Shown: positions 49,233 to 57,973, counted from the stretch's first letter. The stretch is DNA of 64,000 nucleotides from Bacteroidales bacterium (GCA_022647615.1 JALCKZ010000001.1:1228178-1292177), one strand, 5' to 3'. Numbers and translations are program-made. Notes: generated by a model not told the origin, from the sequence alone.

Positions 49233-51311
49233 TTAGTCTTCTGCTGAATAATTCTTACCGTAATCCAGCTGCTGCTTTAAGAAATTATCATTGTATTTAA
49301 CGATGTAATTAACTGTTTTGCCATTCTTTACAACAGGTACTATATCAGGATTTATGAATCCTTTATAAGGCTTAAGATTTAATGACTTGTAGCGCTCCAG
49401 CACCTCTTTGTGAAGGGCTGGGTCAATGTTGATTGCATATGTTTCAATTAAATTTTTACCCGCCTCATAATCTCCTTCAGATTTAATTCTCTGAATCTCT
49501 GCAAGAAGTTCTCCAAATAAATGGCGCAGCTTTACGTAATCATTAATTACAAAATAAGTTTTGCCGTTTTTGACTCTCTTCTCTATAACGTTATCTTTCA
49601 GACCTTTCTCATAGCACCATTGGGCAATAAGTTTTCTGTCCTGCATGTGAGCCTCTGTATTTTTCTTGCCAAGCTCTATTCTTGTAAATTGTGTAAAGAT
49701 GCCGTTTCTGATTTGAGAGATATAAGCTGCTTTGTAAGCCTCTGCGTTAGGCAGAAGACCTAGCTCAACCAGCTTAGGATCAGCAAGATAATATAGCGCA
49801 AACAAATCGGCTCTAGCCTCTTCCAAAGCGGAGCTAAACTCTTTAAGAGCGTTTGCGCTTACACCTGGCATGATTTGTCCGCTTGCGTGTCCAAGGCACT
49901 CATGTAAATCTGTATGAAGATTATCCGTTAGAATGCTATATTTTTTTATGAAAGCAACTTCTGCGTCATCCCATGAAAATTCCTTAAGCGTACTCTTAGG
50001 AGATTCATTGCTGGCTTTTTCATAAGCATCTGTAATATTGGCAATTGTAACAGATTTTGAACCATATTCTTTCCTAATCCAGTCTGCGTTTGGAAGATTT
50101 ATTCCAATAGGTGTGCTTGGGTAACAATCTCCTGCTATGCAGGTTACGTTTATAACCTTTGCGGTAACGCCCTTAACTGTCTTCTTCTTAAATCTGCTGT
50201 CAACAGGGGAATGGTCTTCAAACCACTGTGCATTTTCGCTTATAGTTTCAGTCCTGCGGCTGGCCTGAATATCTTTAAAATCCGCTATTGCTTCCCATGC
50301 GCCTTTTCTTCCAAGAGGGTCATTGTAGTCCTCTACAAAGCCGTTCATAAAATCTACAACGGTTGCGCTATCCTTAACCCATTGAATATTAAATCTATCC
50401 CAATCTTTAAGATTTCCGCTCTTATAGAAATCTATAAGCATTTGCACGGTCTCTTTCTGGTTAGGAGTCTCCGCGTAATTTTTGGCTTTCTCCAAATTCT
50501 CCACAATTTTAGAGATGCTCTTGCTGTAAATTCCTCCTATTTTCCATGGCTTCTCAACTAACTTTCCGTTCTCTTTAACTAATTTGGTGTTAAGGCCATA
50601 GGAGATAGGTTCTTTATCTCCGGGAACTTCCTGGGCTGCATAGAATTTATTAACCTCATCCTGGGTAATATTTCCTTCATAGAAATTTATTGCGGAATTT
50701 GCCACCATATCTCCCTTTGTATCATTGGTCCTTCTCATGGCCATGATAGACGGATTATAAATAATAGGCAGGAGTTCTGCGCATTTGCTCTCTTGTCCGC
50801 TCTTGACCATCAGCATTTTAAAGTACTCTTTAGTGCAAGACGGAACAAATTTGTCCTCTCCGTAATGATGATGCATTCCGTTGCTGAAGAAAAATCTTTT
50901 AGCATACACCATGAAGTTTTGGTACTCTTTGCCCTTAGTATCTCCCTTGTAAGTTGTAATGATTTTTTCCAGCACTCTCCTTATTGGCAAGTTGTATTTG
51001 CAGTTTTGGTCAAAATAAATATCGCGTCCCCATTTAGCTGCCTCGCTTGTGTAATATAGGAAGCTCTTTTGATTGAAACTCAATGAGTCCCAGTCTGGTA
51101 TGCGGTATCTCAGAACCTGCAAATCTGCAAATTCATCTACTGAATATTTGAAAACTTTTTCTGTTGCGGACGGATTGCTTTTTAAATTTTTAACGCTTGT
51201 CATTTTTGCTTTGCTCTTTTTTGTTTGTGCATTGCACGTATTAAAACTAGAAACTGTCGCGATGCAAAACATCGCTACGCAAAGGCATGTAATTGTCTTT
51301 AAGTATTTCAT
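49233..51311 (-). CDS. Peptidase family M49 (dipeptidyl-peptidase III-like)
   Basis: 692 residues with an N-terminal signal (about 1-29, ending CNAQ). Zinc motif HECLGH near residue 468 followed by ASGQ, and the third ligand in 'SSALEEARADLFALYYL', matching DPP III (HExxxH-type sites). It removes N-terminal dipeptides; in Bacteroidetes the enzyme is exported. Single gene. Confidence 0.9.
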   Translation of the reverse strand: MKYLKTITCLCVAMFCIATVSSFNTCNAQTKKSKAKMTSVKNLKSNPSATEKVFKYSVDEFADLQVLRYRIPDWDSLSFNQKSFLYYTSEAAKWGRDIYFDQNCKYNLPIRRVLEKIITTYKGDTKGKEYQNFMVYAKRFFFSNGMHHHYGEDKFVPSCTKEYFKMLMVKSGQESKCAELLPIIYNPSIMAMRRTNDTKGDMVANSAINFYEGNITQDEVNKFYAAQEVPGDKEPISYGLNTKLVKENGKLVEKPWKIGGIYSKSISKIVENLEKAKNYAETPNQKETVQMLIDFYKSGNLKDWDRFNIQWVKDSATVVDFMNGFVEDYNDPLGRKGAWEAIADFKDIQASRRTETISENAQWFEDHSPVDSRFKKKTVKGVTAKVINVTCIAGDCYPSTPIGINLPNADWIRKEYGSKSVTIANITDAYEKASNESPKSTLKEFSWDDAEVAFIKKYSILTDNLHTDLHECLGHASGQIMPGVSANALKEFSSALEEARADLFALYYLADPKLVELGLLPNAEAYKAAYISQIRNGIFTQFTRIELGKKNTEAHMQDRKLIAQWCYEKGLKDNVIEKRVKNGKTYFVINDYVKLRHLFGELLAEIQRIKSEGDYEAGKNLIETYAINIDPALHKEVLERYKSLNLKPYKGFINPDIVPVVKNGKTVNYIVKYNDNFLKQQLDYGKNYSAED

Positions 51312-51344
51312 TGTTAATCGGATTTGTTTTTAAATCAATATAGA

Positions 51345-51629
51345 TTAATCTTCTTTGGTCTCCCCGGAAGATTTTTTTGATGCGCTAACAGCACTTTTAA
51401 CTGCGTAAAAAACCTTCATCACATTGCCGGCGAAATTCCCCGCTCTTTTCACCCTTTCAACTACGGATTCAATGTAGGTAAGCGGATTTATGAGCCTCTT
51501 AAACTCTTCATACTCAAGGGAAAGCTCATTCTCCTTCTCCTCTATGGCTCCCGACAGTTTTTTCTCCGCCCGGCGCAATTCCTCCAAATTGGAGATATCT
51601 GCGTATATGCTTTTTTTATTCCTGCTCAT
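51345..51629 (-). CDS. Small coiled-coil protein of the YtxH/holin-X operon
   Basis: 94 residues from ATG 51629 (two earlier in-frame ATGs at 51641 and 51635 are possible). The start lies inside the 3' end of the holin-X gene in another frame. Helical, with 'LEELRRAEKKLSGAIEEKENELS' as a probable coiled coil and a C-terminal amphipathic segment 'AGNVMKVFYAVKSAVSASK'. No named domain recognised. Confidence 0.6.
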   Translation of the reverse strand: MSRNKKSIYADISNLEELRRAEKKLSGAIEEKENELSLEYEEFKRLINPLTYIESVVERVKRAGNFAGNVMKVFYAVKSAVSASKKSSGETKED

Positions 51630-52020
51630 CTTCATCGTCATCTTTAAACGTTTCTCTTTCTGCGTTGTTATTGAAAAACATATTAATGAACAGTTTAACA
51701 ATTGAGTTTGTAAAGAGCTTTTTCCTCAAGCAAAAAACGACCAGAAAAGCAACTACAAATATCCCTCCAACTATCAGAAAGCCAAGTGCGTTGCTTCCAA
51801 GCTGCTCACCAATAAAATAGGAAAGGGCAAATCCTAAAAGCTGCAATATCACAACGCCCAGCATTGTGAAAATCAGGATGAGGATTACCTTGCCGGAGAC
51901 AATTGAAATATCTTCAACCGCCTTCAGCGTAAAGCTGTCCAGCTTCATGTTCACATACTCCTTAAGAGATGCAAACAGTCCGTCATCACCAGGGTCTTTA
52001 TAATGCTTTCTAATATCCAT
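51616..52020 (-). CDS. Holin-X (phage_holin_3_6)-like membrane protein
   Basis: 134 residues with two membrane helices ('VILILIFTMLGVVILQLLGFAL' and 'ALGFLIVGGIFVVAFLVVF'), N-terminal soluble segment and an acidic tail. Matches the holin superfamily III proteins that accompany YtxH in Bacteroidetes; there is no phage context, so a lysis role is unlikely. Middle gene of three. Confidence 0.82.
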   Translation of the reverse strand: MDIRKHYKDPGDDGLFASLKEYVNMKLDSFTLKAVEDISIVSGKVILILIFTMLGVVILQLLGFALSYFIGEQLGSNALGFLIVGGIFVVAFLVVFCLRKKLFTNSIVKLFINMFFNNNAERETFKDDDEDEQE

Positions 52021-52046
52021 TTTACAGGCTTTTATTCTATTAGCAA

Positions 52047-52259
52047 CTATTCTGCGGCTGCATCAGCTTCTGCCTCAGACTTTTTCTGGAATTTCTCTCT
52101 TCCTTCACGCACTTTCTCTTTTATGTCTTTATAAGTTTCATCAGCCTTTGCCTTAATTTTAGCGCGGGTATTCTCTCCTGAATCAGGAGCAAGGAGGATG
52201 GCAGCAACAGCTCCAAGTATTGCTCCACCTACAAATGCAAGAATGTTATCAGATTTCAT
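52047..52259 (-). CDS. YtxH-domain protein
   Basis: 70 residues: one helix with 'ILAFVGGAILGAVAAILLAPDSGENTR' (the YtxH signature) and an amphipathic Lys/Glu-rich tail. Stress-associated small membrane protein by family. First gene of the YtxH/holin-X/coiled-coil operon. Confidence 0.85.
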   Translation of the reverse strand: MKSDNILAFVGGAILGAVAAILLAPDSGENTRAKIKAKADETYKDIKEKVREGREKFQKKSEAEADAAAE

Positions 52260-52401
52260 AATTAAATATTTTATGGCCTTCCGCAGGCCGGTTAATTATT
52301 TGTTTGCGCTTTCACAAATATAAGAGTTTCCGCTGTTTTTTATAATTTTGGCACCTCATTTTATCGCGACAGATTTGTTATTTAAAACTTTATTTAGAAT
52401 T

Positions 52402-52773
52402 ATGGGAAGAGGTTTGCTTACAATTTTATTCTTAATTATTTCAAACAGTTTTATGACTTTGGCCTGGTATGGCCATCTGAAATTTAAGACGGATACGCTG
52501 CTTCCGGGCTGGGGATTATTTGGAATTATAGTTATCAGCTGGGGAATTGCTTTTGCAGAATATTGCTTTCAGGTACCGGCAAACAGAATAGGCTACAATG
52601 AACTGGGCGGACCTTTTTCTCTTGTGCAACTCAAAGTAGTCCAAGAGGTTATATCACTCGCTGTTTTTGCCGTTTTTGCTCTTGTGTTTTTCAAAACACA
52701 ACATTTCAACTATAATCATATTATTGCATTTTTCCTGTTGATTGGAGCGGTATATTTTATTTTTAAAAAATAG
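52402..52773 (+). CDS. DMT-superfamily (DUF486) membrane protein
   Basis: 123 residues from ATG 52402; the longer frame begins at a TTG inside a TATAATTTTG promoter-like box (52341-52350). Four helices. Signature 'FAEYCFQVPANRIGYNELGGPFSLVQLKVVQEVISL' is diagnostic for DUF486. Transport function unproven. Stands alone. Confidence 0.87.
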   Translation: MGRGLLTILFLIISNSFMTLAWYGHLKFKTDTLLPGWGLFGIIVISWGIAFAEYCFQVPANRIGYNELGGPFSLVQLKVVQEVISLAVFAVFALVFFKTQHFNYNHIIAFFLLIGAVYFIFKK

Positions 52774-52918
52774 GCCTGATTATTGAAAAAAGGGTAATTT
52801 TGCATTGATGGATAACTGTCGTGATTAAGGAAGAGTGGAAAAATAGAAAAAGCGAGAAAAATTTGAAGAATAAGAAGGTGGAGAAAGGGCGATAAATAGA
52901 GAAAAAAAGGGAGAGAAA

Positions 52919-54265
52919 ATGGACTGGAATAAAATGAATGTTTTTAGTGGAGCTTTGAGGAGAGCCTCTTTGTTGGCGCTTGCCGCAGTTGCCTTATTCT
53001 CAGCAGTTTCTTGCCAGAAAGCTGTTACGGCGCATGAGACTGTTTATGAAACAAAGGACAAGACTATTCTTATTTACTTCATTGATAACAACAATATTGC
53101 ATCTTACGCGGTAAATAGCATTAATCAAATTATCAACGGGTATCTGCCTGATAATGGCTATGTTGTAATCTATACTGATAACATTAATCCTACAACAATG
53201 GCGGTTAGGGACACCATGCCGCTGTTGATTAATGTCTATAAAAACAGCGCCGGAGCAGTTGTAACAGATACCGTTTATAGATTCCCGGGGCAAAATTCTG
53301 CAACAAAAGCGGCGGTTACCAGCGCTATCCAGGTCACAAAGACAATGTTCCCCGCAAAGGAGATGGGGATGATAATGTGGTCCCATGCAACTGGTTGGCT
53401 TCCTGCCGGTTATTATGCCAGCGGAACGTTCCCTTCCAGCACAATTACCGCAGAACTTAATGAACGTGCAGAGGAGCTGAGCGCACTTAGAAAATTGAGA
53501 AAACTGTCGGGAGAAAATACGGTAACGCCTTTTATAAATACATGGCCGTCTCCTCCGGGCGGAGTTGACCCATACGCTCACATGGTGAAGAGTTTCGGAT
53601 TGGATAATAAGACAGAGATGTCTATTACAGATCTTGCCTCTTCAATCCCTTGCAAGCTGGATTTCATTGCTTTTGATGCTTGTCTTATGGGCGGAATAGA
53701 AGTTGCGTATCAGCTAAAGGATAGCGTGGATTATGTAATATCTTCACCTGCAGAGATTTTAACAACAAGTTTTCCGTACGGAACAATTATGAAGCCTCTG
53801 TTCAACGGAGACTATGCTGCCGCGGCTAAGGCATATTATGATTATTATGCTTCACAATCAGGTGATATGCAATCTGCTACAATCTCAGTTATAAAATGTT
53901 CTGCGCTCGCAGATGTTGCGGCTCAGGCAAAGCTGATATTTGATGCAAACAGAGATAAAATACAGGCGCTGGATTTGTCAAAAATTCAACCTTACTTTAG
54001 GTACGATAAACATTGGTTCTATGACCTTGATGACTTCATGGTAAAGCTTGTAGGAGAGAGTGCTGCGTCTGCGTTTACCGCCGCTCTTAACAATGCCGTA
54101 GTTGCAAAATATACCACCGGAAAAATTTTAGATTTAACGATAGATCCTTCCAGGTTTTCCGGCGTCAGCACATATATTAATAACCCTACAAACAGCGCAT
54201 TAGATGCGTTTTATCAAAACTTTGCCTGGGAAAAAGCTGTGAATATGACAGCAGCTGCACAATAA
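52919..54265 (+). CDS. Clostripain-family (C11) cysteine protease lipoprotein
   Basis: 448 residues; the start is preceded by AGGGAGAG. Lipobox SAVSC (Cys32). C11 features: 'ILIYFIDNNNIASYAVNSINQI', catalytic His in MWSHATGW (about 155) and catalytic Cys in AFDACLMGGIEVAYQL (about 256), then 'SSPAEILTTSFPYG'. Typical Bacteroidetes surface-exposed clostripain-like protease. Its leader (52825-52918) is almost entirely purines, and a TAATTTTG box lies at 52795-52802. Ends at a terminator. Confidence 0.88.
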   Translation: MDWNKMNVFSGALRRASLLALAAVALFSAVSCQKAVTAHETVYETKDKTILIYFIDNNNIASYAVNSINQIINGYLPDNGYVVIYTDNINPTTMAVRDTMPLLINVYKNSAGAVVTDTVYRFPGQNSATKAAVTSAIQVTKTMFPAKEMGMIMWSHATGWLPAGYYASGTFPSSTITAELNERAEELSALRKLRKLSGENTVTPFINTWPSPPGGVDPYAHMVKSFGLDNKTEMSITDLASSIPCKLDFIAFDACLMGGIEVAYQLKDSVDYVISSPAEILTTSFPYGTIMKPLFNGDYAAAAKAYYDYYASQSGDMQSATISVIKCSALADVAAQAKLIFDANRDKIQALDLSKIQPYFRYDKHWFYDLDDFMVKLVGESAASAFTAALNNAVVAKYTTGKILDLTIDPSRFSGVSTYINNPTNSALDAFYQNFAWEKAVNMTAAAQ

Positions 54266-54283
54266 AAATGAGCTGAAATACAA

Positions 54284-54318
54284 TAAAAAAAGAGCGCCTT
54301 TGCGGACGCTCTTTTTTG
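54284..54318. terminator. Intrinsic terminator between C11 protease and rubrerythrin
   Basis: AAAAAAAGAGCG/CGCTCTTTTTT stem, symmetric A and T runs, convergent genes. Confidence 0.85.
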
Positions 54319-54332
54319 CTAACTAACCTAAA

Positions 54333-54884
54333 TTATTTCTTAAAATATCTCTTGTATAGACCTTCAAAGCCGCAACCGTGGCGAGCTTCATCTTTGCACA
54401 TCTCATGAACTGTGTCATGAATTGCGTCATAACCAAGTTGCTTTGCCTTTGTAGCAATTTTCTTTTTACCCTCGCAAGCTCCTCTCTCTGCCTCTATTCT
54501 CTTCTCCAGGTTTGTCTTTGTATCCCAAACCATCTCGCCAATAAGCTCGCAGAATTTAGAAGCATGTTCAGCCTCTTCAAAAGCATATCTCTTAAATGCC
54601 TCTGCAACCTCAGGATATCCTTCTCTGTCAGCTTGTCTGGACATAGCAAGATACATTCCTACCTCTGAGCATTCACCTGCAAAATTGGCCTTCAAACCCT
54701 CCATAACCTCTGCATCACAACCTTTAGCAACGCCAATTACATGCTCGTCAGCCCAGCCTTTACCCTCTTCTGCAACAACTTCTACAAATTTCTCTCTTGG
54801 AGCGCCGCACTGTGGGCATTTTGCAGGAGCCTCTGTACCTTCATAAACATAACCGCAAACTGTACATCTAAATTTCTTTTTCAT
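54333..54884 (-). CDS. Reverse-type rubrerythrin (NADH peroxidase-like)
   Basis: 183 residues. N-terminal rubredoxin-type iron site (CTVCGYVY ... CPQCGAP), then a four-helix diiron domain: '[20 protein letters not shown]', '[16 protein letters not shown]', '[13 protein letters not shown]' and '[16 protein letters not shown]'. The rubredoxin-first order marks reverse rubrerythrin, which reduces H2O2 in anaerobes. Fits an anaerobic Bacteroidales lifestyle. Confidence 0.9.
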   Translation of the reverse strand: MKKKFRCTVCGYVYEGTEAPAKCPQCGAPREKFVEVVAEEGKGWADEHVIGVAKGCDAEVMEGLKANFAGECSEVGMYLAMSRQADREGYPEVAEAFKRYAFEEAEHASKFCELIGEMVWDTKTNLEKRIEAERGACEGKKKIATKAKQLGYDAIHDTVHEMCKDEARHGCGFEGLYKRYFKK

Positions 54885-55021
54885 AATACTTTGATTTTTA
54901 ATAGTTAATAATATATTTTTTGTTTTTATCCTAAATAGTCATTGAGTTGTTTAGAATTATTATAAACAAAGGTAATGCTTTTTATCTTATCTGCAAATAA
55001 TTTTTCACAAATTAATAAAAA

Positions 55022-55076
55022 TATCTGTCGCGACAGATATACAATTATGGAAATTTACGATTTAATCTTATATTTG
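55022..55076 (+). promoter_or_regulatory. rplY promoter with an upstream 18-bp palindrome
   Basis: TATATTTG (55069-55076) fits the TAnnTTTG box, giving a transcription start near 55083. A perfect palindrome TATCTGTCGCGACAGATA lies at 55022-55039, about 45-60 nt upstream of the inferred start, and could be an operator; it is also an instance of the window-wide TGTCGnGA motif. Confidence 0.55.
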
Positions 55077-55104
55077 CACGCGCAAAAAAAAGCATCAGTT
55101 TTTT

Positions 55105-55144
55105 GGTGCGATGGGGTCCGGAAAATCCGAGACCGAGTAACACA
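55105..55144 (+). promoter_or_regulatory. rplY leader with 5S rRNA loop E-like helix
   Basis: Stem GGTC-CGGA (55115-55122) pairs with TCCG-A-GACC (55126-55134, one bulged A) over an AAA loop. Below it, CGATGG faces GAGTAA as an internal loop closed by GTG/CAC. GAUGG/GAGUA is the same base set that forms loop E of E. coli 5S rRNA, the L25 binding site. The element ends 17 nt before the L25 start codon. Confidence 0.65.
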
Positions 55145-55161
55145 TTTTTAAATTAAATTTT

Positions 55162-55866
55162 ATGCAAACAATTACATTAAAGGCTTCTGCCAGAAAGATT
55201 GGAACAAAGCAGGACCTTAAGAAAATCCGCAGGGCCGGTGACGTTCCCTGCATCATTTACGGCAACGGAACTGAGCATGTTGACATGGCAATTTCATTAG
55301 CCGACATTAAGAAACTTACTGATACTCCTAAGTCTTACATTGTTAACATTGACCTTGACGGAAAGGTTTATGTTTGTAAATTGCATGATGTTCAGTATCA
55401 TCCTATTACAGATAATGCTATTCACGTAGATTTCTTGGCTGTTTCTGATAAGAAGCCTATTGAGATAGCAGTTCCTCTTAACATTCACGGAAATGCAGAG
55501 GGTGTTAAACAAGGCGGCCGTCTGATTATCGGTTCCAGAAAAGTTAAGGTTTGTGGTCCTATGGACAAACTTCCTGATACTATTGATGTTGATGTTACGC
55601 CTCTTGCAGTTGGCAAGACAATCTATGCCGGCGAACTTAAAGTTGACGGATGCACCATTGCTTCTCCTAAGAAGATGATGGTTTGCGAGGTTAGATATAC
55701 ACGTAACGTTCTTACTCCGGAAGAGGAGGCTGCTGCTGCCGGTACAACTCCTGCAGAGGGTGCTGCTGCTCCTGCTGCTGAGGGTGCTGCCGCTGCTCCT
55801 GCTGCTGCCGCCGCTCCTGCTGCAGATAAGAAGGATGATAAGAAAGAGGATAAGAAGAAGAAATAA
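55162..55866 (+). CDS. rplY: 50S ribosomal protein L25 / general stress protein Ctc
   Basis: 234 residues. N-terminal L25 domain (MQTITLKASARKIGTKQDLKK, 'DVPCIIYGNGTEHV') binding 5S rRNA, and the C-terminal TL5/CTC domain ('KPIEIAVPLNIHGNAEGVKQGG'). The last ~50 residues are an Ala/Pro tail and then DKKDDKKEDKKKK, a low-complexity extension. The gene has its own promoter and a structured leader that mimics its rRNA target. pth follows after 32 bp, a widely conserved pairing. Confidence 0.95.
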   Translation: MQTITLKASARKIGTKQDLKKIRRAGDVPCIIYGNGTEHVDMAISLADIKKLTDTPKSYIVNIDLDGKVYVCKLHDVQYHPITDNAIHVDFLAVSDKKPIEIAVPLNIHGNAEGVKQGGRLIIGSRKVKVCGPMDKLPDTIDVDVTPLAVGKTIYAGELKVDGCTIASPKKMMVCEVRYTRNVLTPEEEAAAAGTTPAEGAAAPAAEGAAAAPAAAAAPAADKKDDKKEDKKKK

Positions 55867-55898
55867 CAAGCAGACTCTTTTGAGCTGCGTACAATAAG

Positions 55899-56498
55899 AT
55901 GGCGGGCAAAAAATTCTTAATCGCAGGACTTGGAAATATTGGCCCCGAGTATGAAGGGACCCGTCACAATATTGGTTTTATGGTGCTGGACAACTTAGTC
56001 AAGGGGTCCGGCACCATTTTTATTACGGGCCGTCTAGGCAGCACAGCTACAATTAGTTACAAAGGCAACAAACTTTTGCTGTTGAAACCTTCCACTTATA
56101 TGAATCTAAGCGGCAAGGCTGTGAACTATTGGATGCAGGAGGAGAAAATTCCTTTGGAAAATATCCTTGTTGTCTCGGATGATTTGGCTCTTCCGTTCGG
56201 ACACTTGCGCATGCGCAAGAAGGGGAGCAACGGAGGCCATAATGGTCTTCTGAGCGTGGAGGAATGCTTGAACACCAATGCCTTTTGCAGGCTTAGAATT
56301 GGAATCAGCTCAGACTTTTCCCGCGGCGGGCAGATAGATTATGTCCTTGGAAAAATTGACGGGGAAGAGCTTAAGCAGCTGCCGGAAGTTCTGGACAACG
56401 CATGCGAGGCTGTTAAGGCTTTTACTTTTGCAGGTCCCGACAGGGCTATGAATCAGTTCAATACAAAGAAGGCTGATAAGCCCGACGGAGCAGAATAA
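55899..56498 (+). CDS. pth: Peptidyl-tRNA hydrolase
   Basis: 199 residues. 'LIAGLGNIGPEYEGTRHNIGFMVLD' (catalytic His in RHN), 'LLKPSTYMNLSG', 'VSDDLALPFGHLRMRKKGSNGGHNGL' and 'FCRLRIGIS' are all present. Cleaves peptidyl-tRNA released from stalled ribosomes; essential. Cotranscribed with rplY and closed by a terminator. Confidence 0.95.
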   Translation: MAGKKFLIAGLGNIGPEYEGTRHNIGFMVLDNLVKGSGTIFITGRLGSTATISYKGNKLLLLKPSTYMNLSGKAVNYWMQEEKIPLENILVVSDDLALPFGHLRMRKKGSNGGHNGLLSVEECLNTNAFCRLRIGISSDFSRGGQIDYVLGKIDGEELKQLPEVLDNACEAVKAFTFAGPDRAMNQFNTKKADKPDGAE

Positions 56499-56514
56499 GT
56501 GAGCTAATAATCAT

Positions 56515-56547
56515 AAAAAATGCCGCAAACTTGCGGCATTTTTTTAC
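56515..56547. terminator. Bidirectional terminator between pth and hslR
   Basis: AAAAAATGCCGCAA/TTGCGGCATTTTTTT stem with loop ACT; overlaps the last codon of hslR on the minus strand. Confidence 0.9.
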
Positions 56548-56921
56548 ATATCACCTAGAAGACGGTCAATTTCTCTCCTCTCTTTTTTTGTAGGACGTCC
56601 GCTTCCGCGGTCACGCTGAAGGAATATTGTTTCATTTGGAGGGGCCAGCTTATCAAGTTCAGATTGTGGTGTCACATTAGTGGCGTATTGTTCTACAACC
56701 TTGGCTCCCTGACGTTTATCTACAGGTTCTACTACAAGCCATTTATAATGGACAGCTCCTTTTCTTACTTCAATTTCATCTCCATGTTTGACATCTCTAG
56801 ATGATTTTGCAGTGGTTCCGTTTATGGCAACATGACCATTGCGGCATGCTTCCGCGGCCTCTGACCTGGTCTTGTAAACCCTTATAGACCAAAGGAATTT
56901 ATCCACTCTAACAGTATCCAT
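56544..56921 (-). CDS. hslR: S4-domain RNA-binding protein (Hsp15-like)
   Basis: 125 residues. S4 fold at the N-terminus ('VRVDKFLWSIRVYKTRSEAAEACRNGHVAINGTTAKSSRDVKHGDEI') and a basic tail GRPTKKERREIDRLL. Hsp15 binds stalled 50S subunits carrying nascent chains. It follows the PMI-like gene by 14 bp on the same strand. Confidence 0.88.
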   Translation of the reverse strand: MDTVRVDKFLWSIRVYKTRSEAAEACRNGHVAINGTTAKSSRDVKHGDEIEVRKGAVHYKWLVVEPVDKRQGAKVVEQYATNVTPQSELDKLAPPNETIFLQRDRGSGRPTKKERREIDRLLGDM

Positions 56922-56935
56922 GACAATAGCAATCT

Positions 56936-57973
56936 CTAATTTTTATCCCCGTGATTTTTGCCGCAGCAATCATCGTCATCGCAGTTCTCATCATCACAAT
57001 GATGGTGGTGGTGATTGTGCCCTTCTTCCTCTGAAGGCGCGTACTCATTTATGTAAGCGTCTTTTTCCTCCTTTGGCTGAGGCATGTAAATTCTTAAAAA
57101 TGTGGGGTTTTCACTATCGGGAGTAAAATGAAATTCATTTAGTTCCTGCGGAATTAAAATGATATCTGACTGCTGAATGGGATACTCTTTGTCAGTGATT
57201 ATTCTGGCTTTGCCGTTAAGTCCAACGTATACGATAAAGCTATCAGTATCTTCCGGAGAAATTATTTCATCAGATTTTAGCACAACTTTTTCTACGCGGA
57301 AAGAGCACTCTTCCGGCATTTGATATGCAGGCGTATAGAAGTGATAATTAAGAAAATCCATGGATTCTCCAATTTGCCCGTCATCTGTCAGGTCTAGTTC
57401 TACGGGTGAATTTTGAGCAACTTCAATTACAGTGACTCCGCCTCCTGCGCAGAACGGAGTACCCGGAGCTATGTAGAAAGACTCTCCAACCTCAGGTTCT
57501 ATCTCATTCATAACGTCTTTTAGGTGATGCTTTGATGCAACTTCAAAAAAACTGCCGGCTGCCATCTCCTTTTTGAAGCCCATAAAAATCTGTGCACCAG
57601 GCTTGACATCAGCTATATACCAAAATCTCTCTTTCCCCCAGCAGCCAAACCTTTCACTTGCAACAGTGTTATCCGGGCTGACAAGAATAGGGGACATCTT
57701 GTTAAAGCGGTGTATTTTTATTTGTACGGGGAATACTCCGCGATAGTATTCAAATATCTTGTCACCCAGCAAATTGCCAAGATATGTCTCTATTACTTCA
57801 TCTAGAGTGTTTCCTGCAAGAAATCCTTTTGCAACATAAGAATCCTCCGTGCAAAGCGGACTGTATTTTAATTTTTTCTCCAGAGCTGCTATGCTTTCGG
57901 CTCTCTTTTTTCCATCATCGATAACGCAGTCTTCCGCGCTATCAGCAAACTGGAGCGGATATAATTTTTTCAT
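56936..57973 (-). CDS. Phosphomannose-isomerase-like protein, metal site lost, with His/Cys-rich tail
   Basis: 345 residues. Overall resemblance to class I mannose-6-phosphate isomerase is clear: 'GKERFWYIADVKPGAQIFMGF' and 'GESFYIAPGTPFCAGGGVTVIEVAQNSPVELDLTD'. The zinc ligands seem replaced: the QVHPDD site reads LVSPDN (97-102), EMWYI reads RFWYI (Arg116), and GTVHA reads GTPFC (Phe174). The last ~28 residues are a metal-binding-looking tail (GHNHHHHHCDDENCDDDDCC). It may be a pseudoenzyme, a metal-handling protein or an isomerase with a rebuilt site. Likely operon with hslR downstream. Confidence 0.7.
   Translation of the reverse strand: MKKLYPLQFADSAEDCVIDDGKKRAESIAALEKKLKYSPLCTEDSYVAKGFLAGNTLDEVIETYLGNLLGDKIFEYYRGVFPVQIKIHRFNKMSPILVSPDNTVASERFGCWGKERFWYIADVKPGAQIFMGFKKEMAAGSFFEVASKHHLKDVMNEIEPEVGESFYIAPGTPFCAGGGVTVIEVAQNSPVELDLTDDGQIGESMDFLNYHFYTPAYQMPEECSFRVEKVVLKSDEIISPEDTDSFIVYVGLNGKARIITDKEYPIQQSDIILIPQELNEFHFTPDSENPTFLRIYMPQPKEEKDAYINEYAPSEEEGHNHHHHHCDDENCDDDDCCGKNHGDKN

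Noticed and set aside
51345..52259. Prophage remnant suggested by the holin-like gene
   Set aside because: The YtxH/holin-X/coiled-coil trio is a chromosomal Bacteroidetes operon; no phage structural, integrase or lysin genes nearby.
53000..53581. A 193-codon minus-strand frame within the C11 protease gene
   Set aside because: Antisense to a protease with its catalytic His and Cys intact; Cys/Arg-rich translation with no signal or domain.
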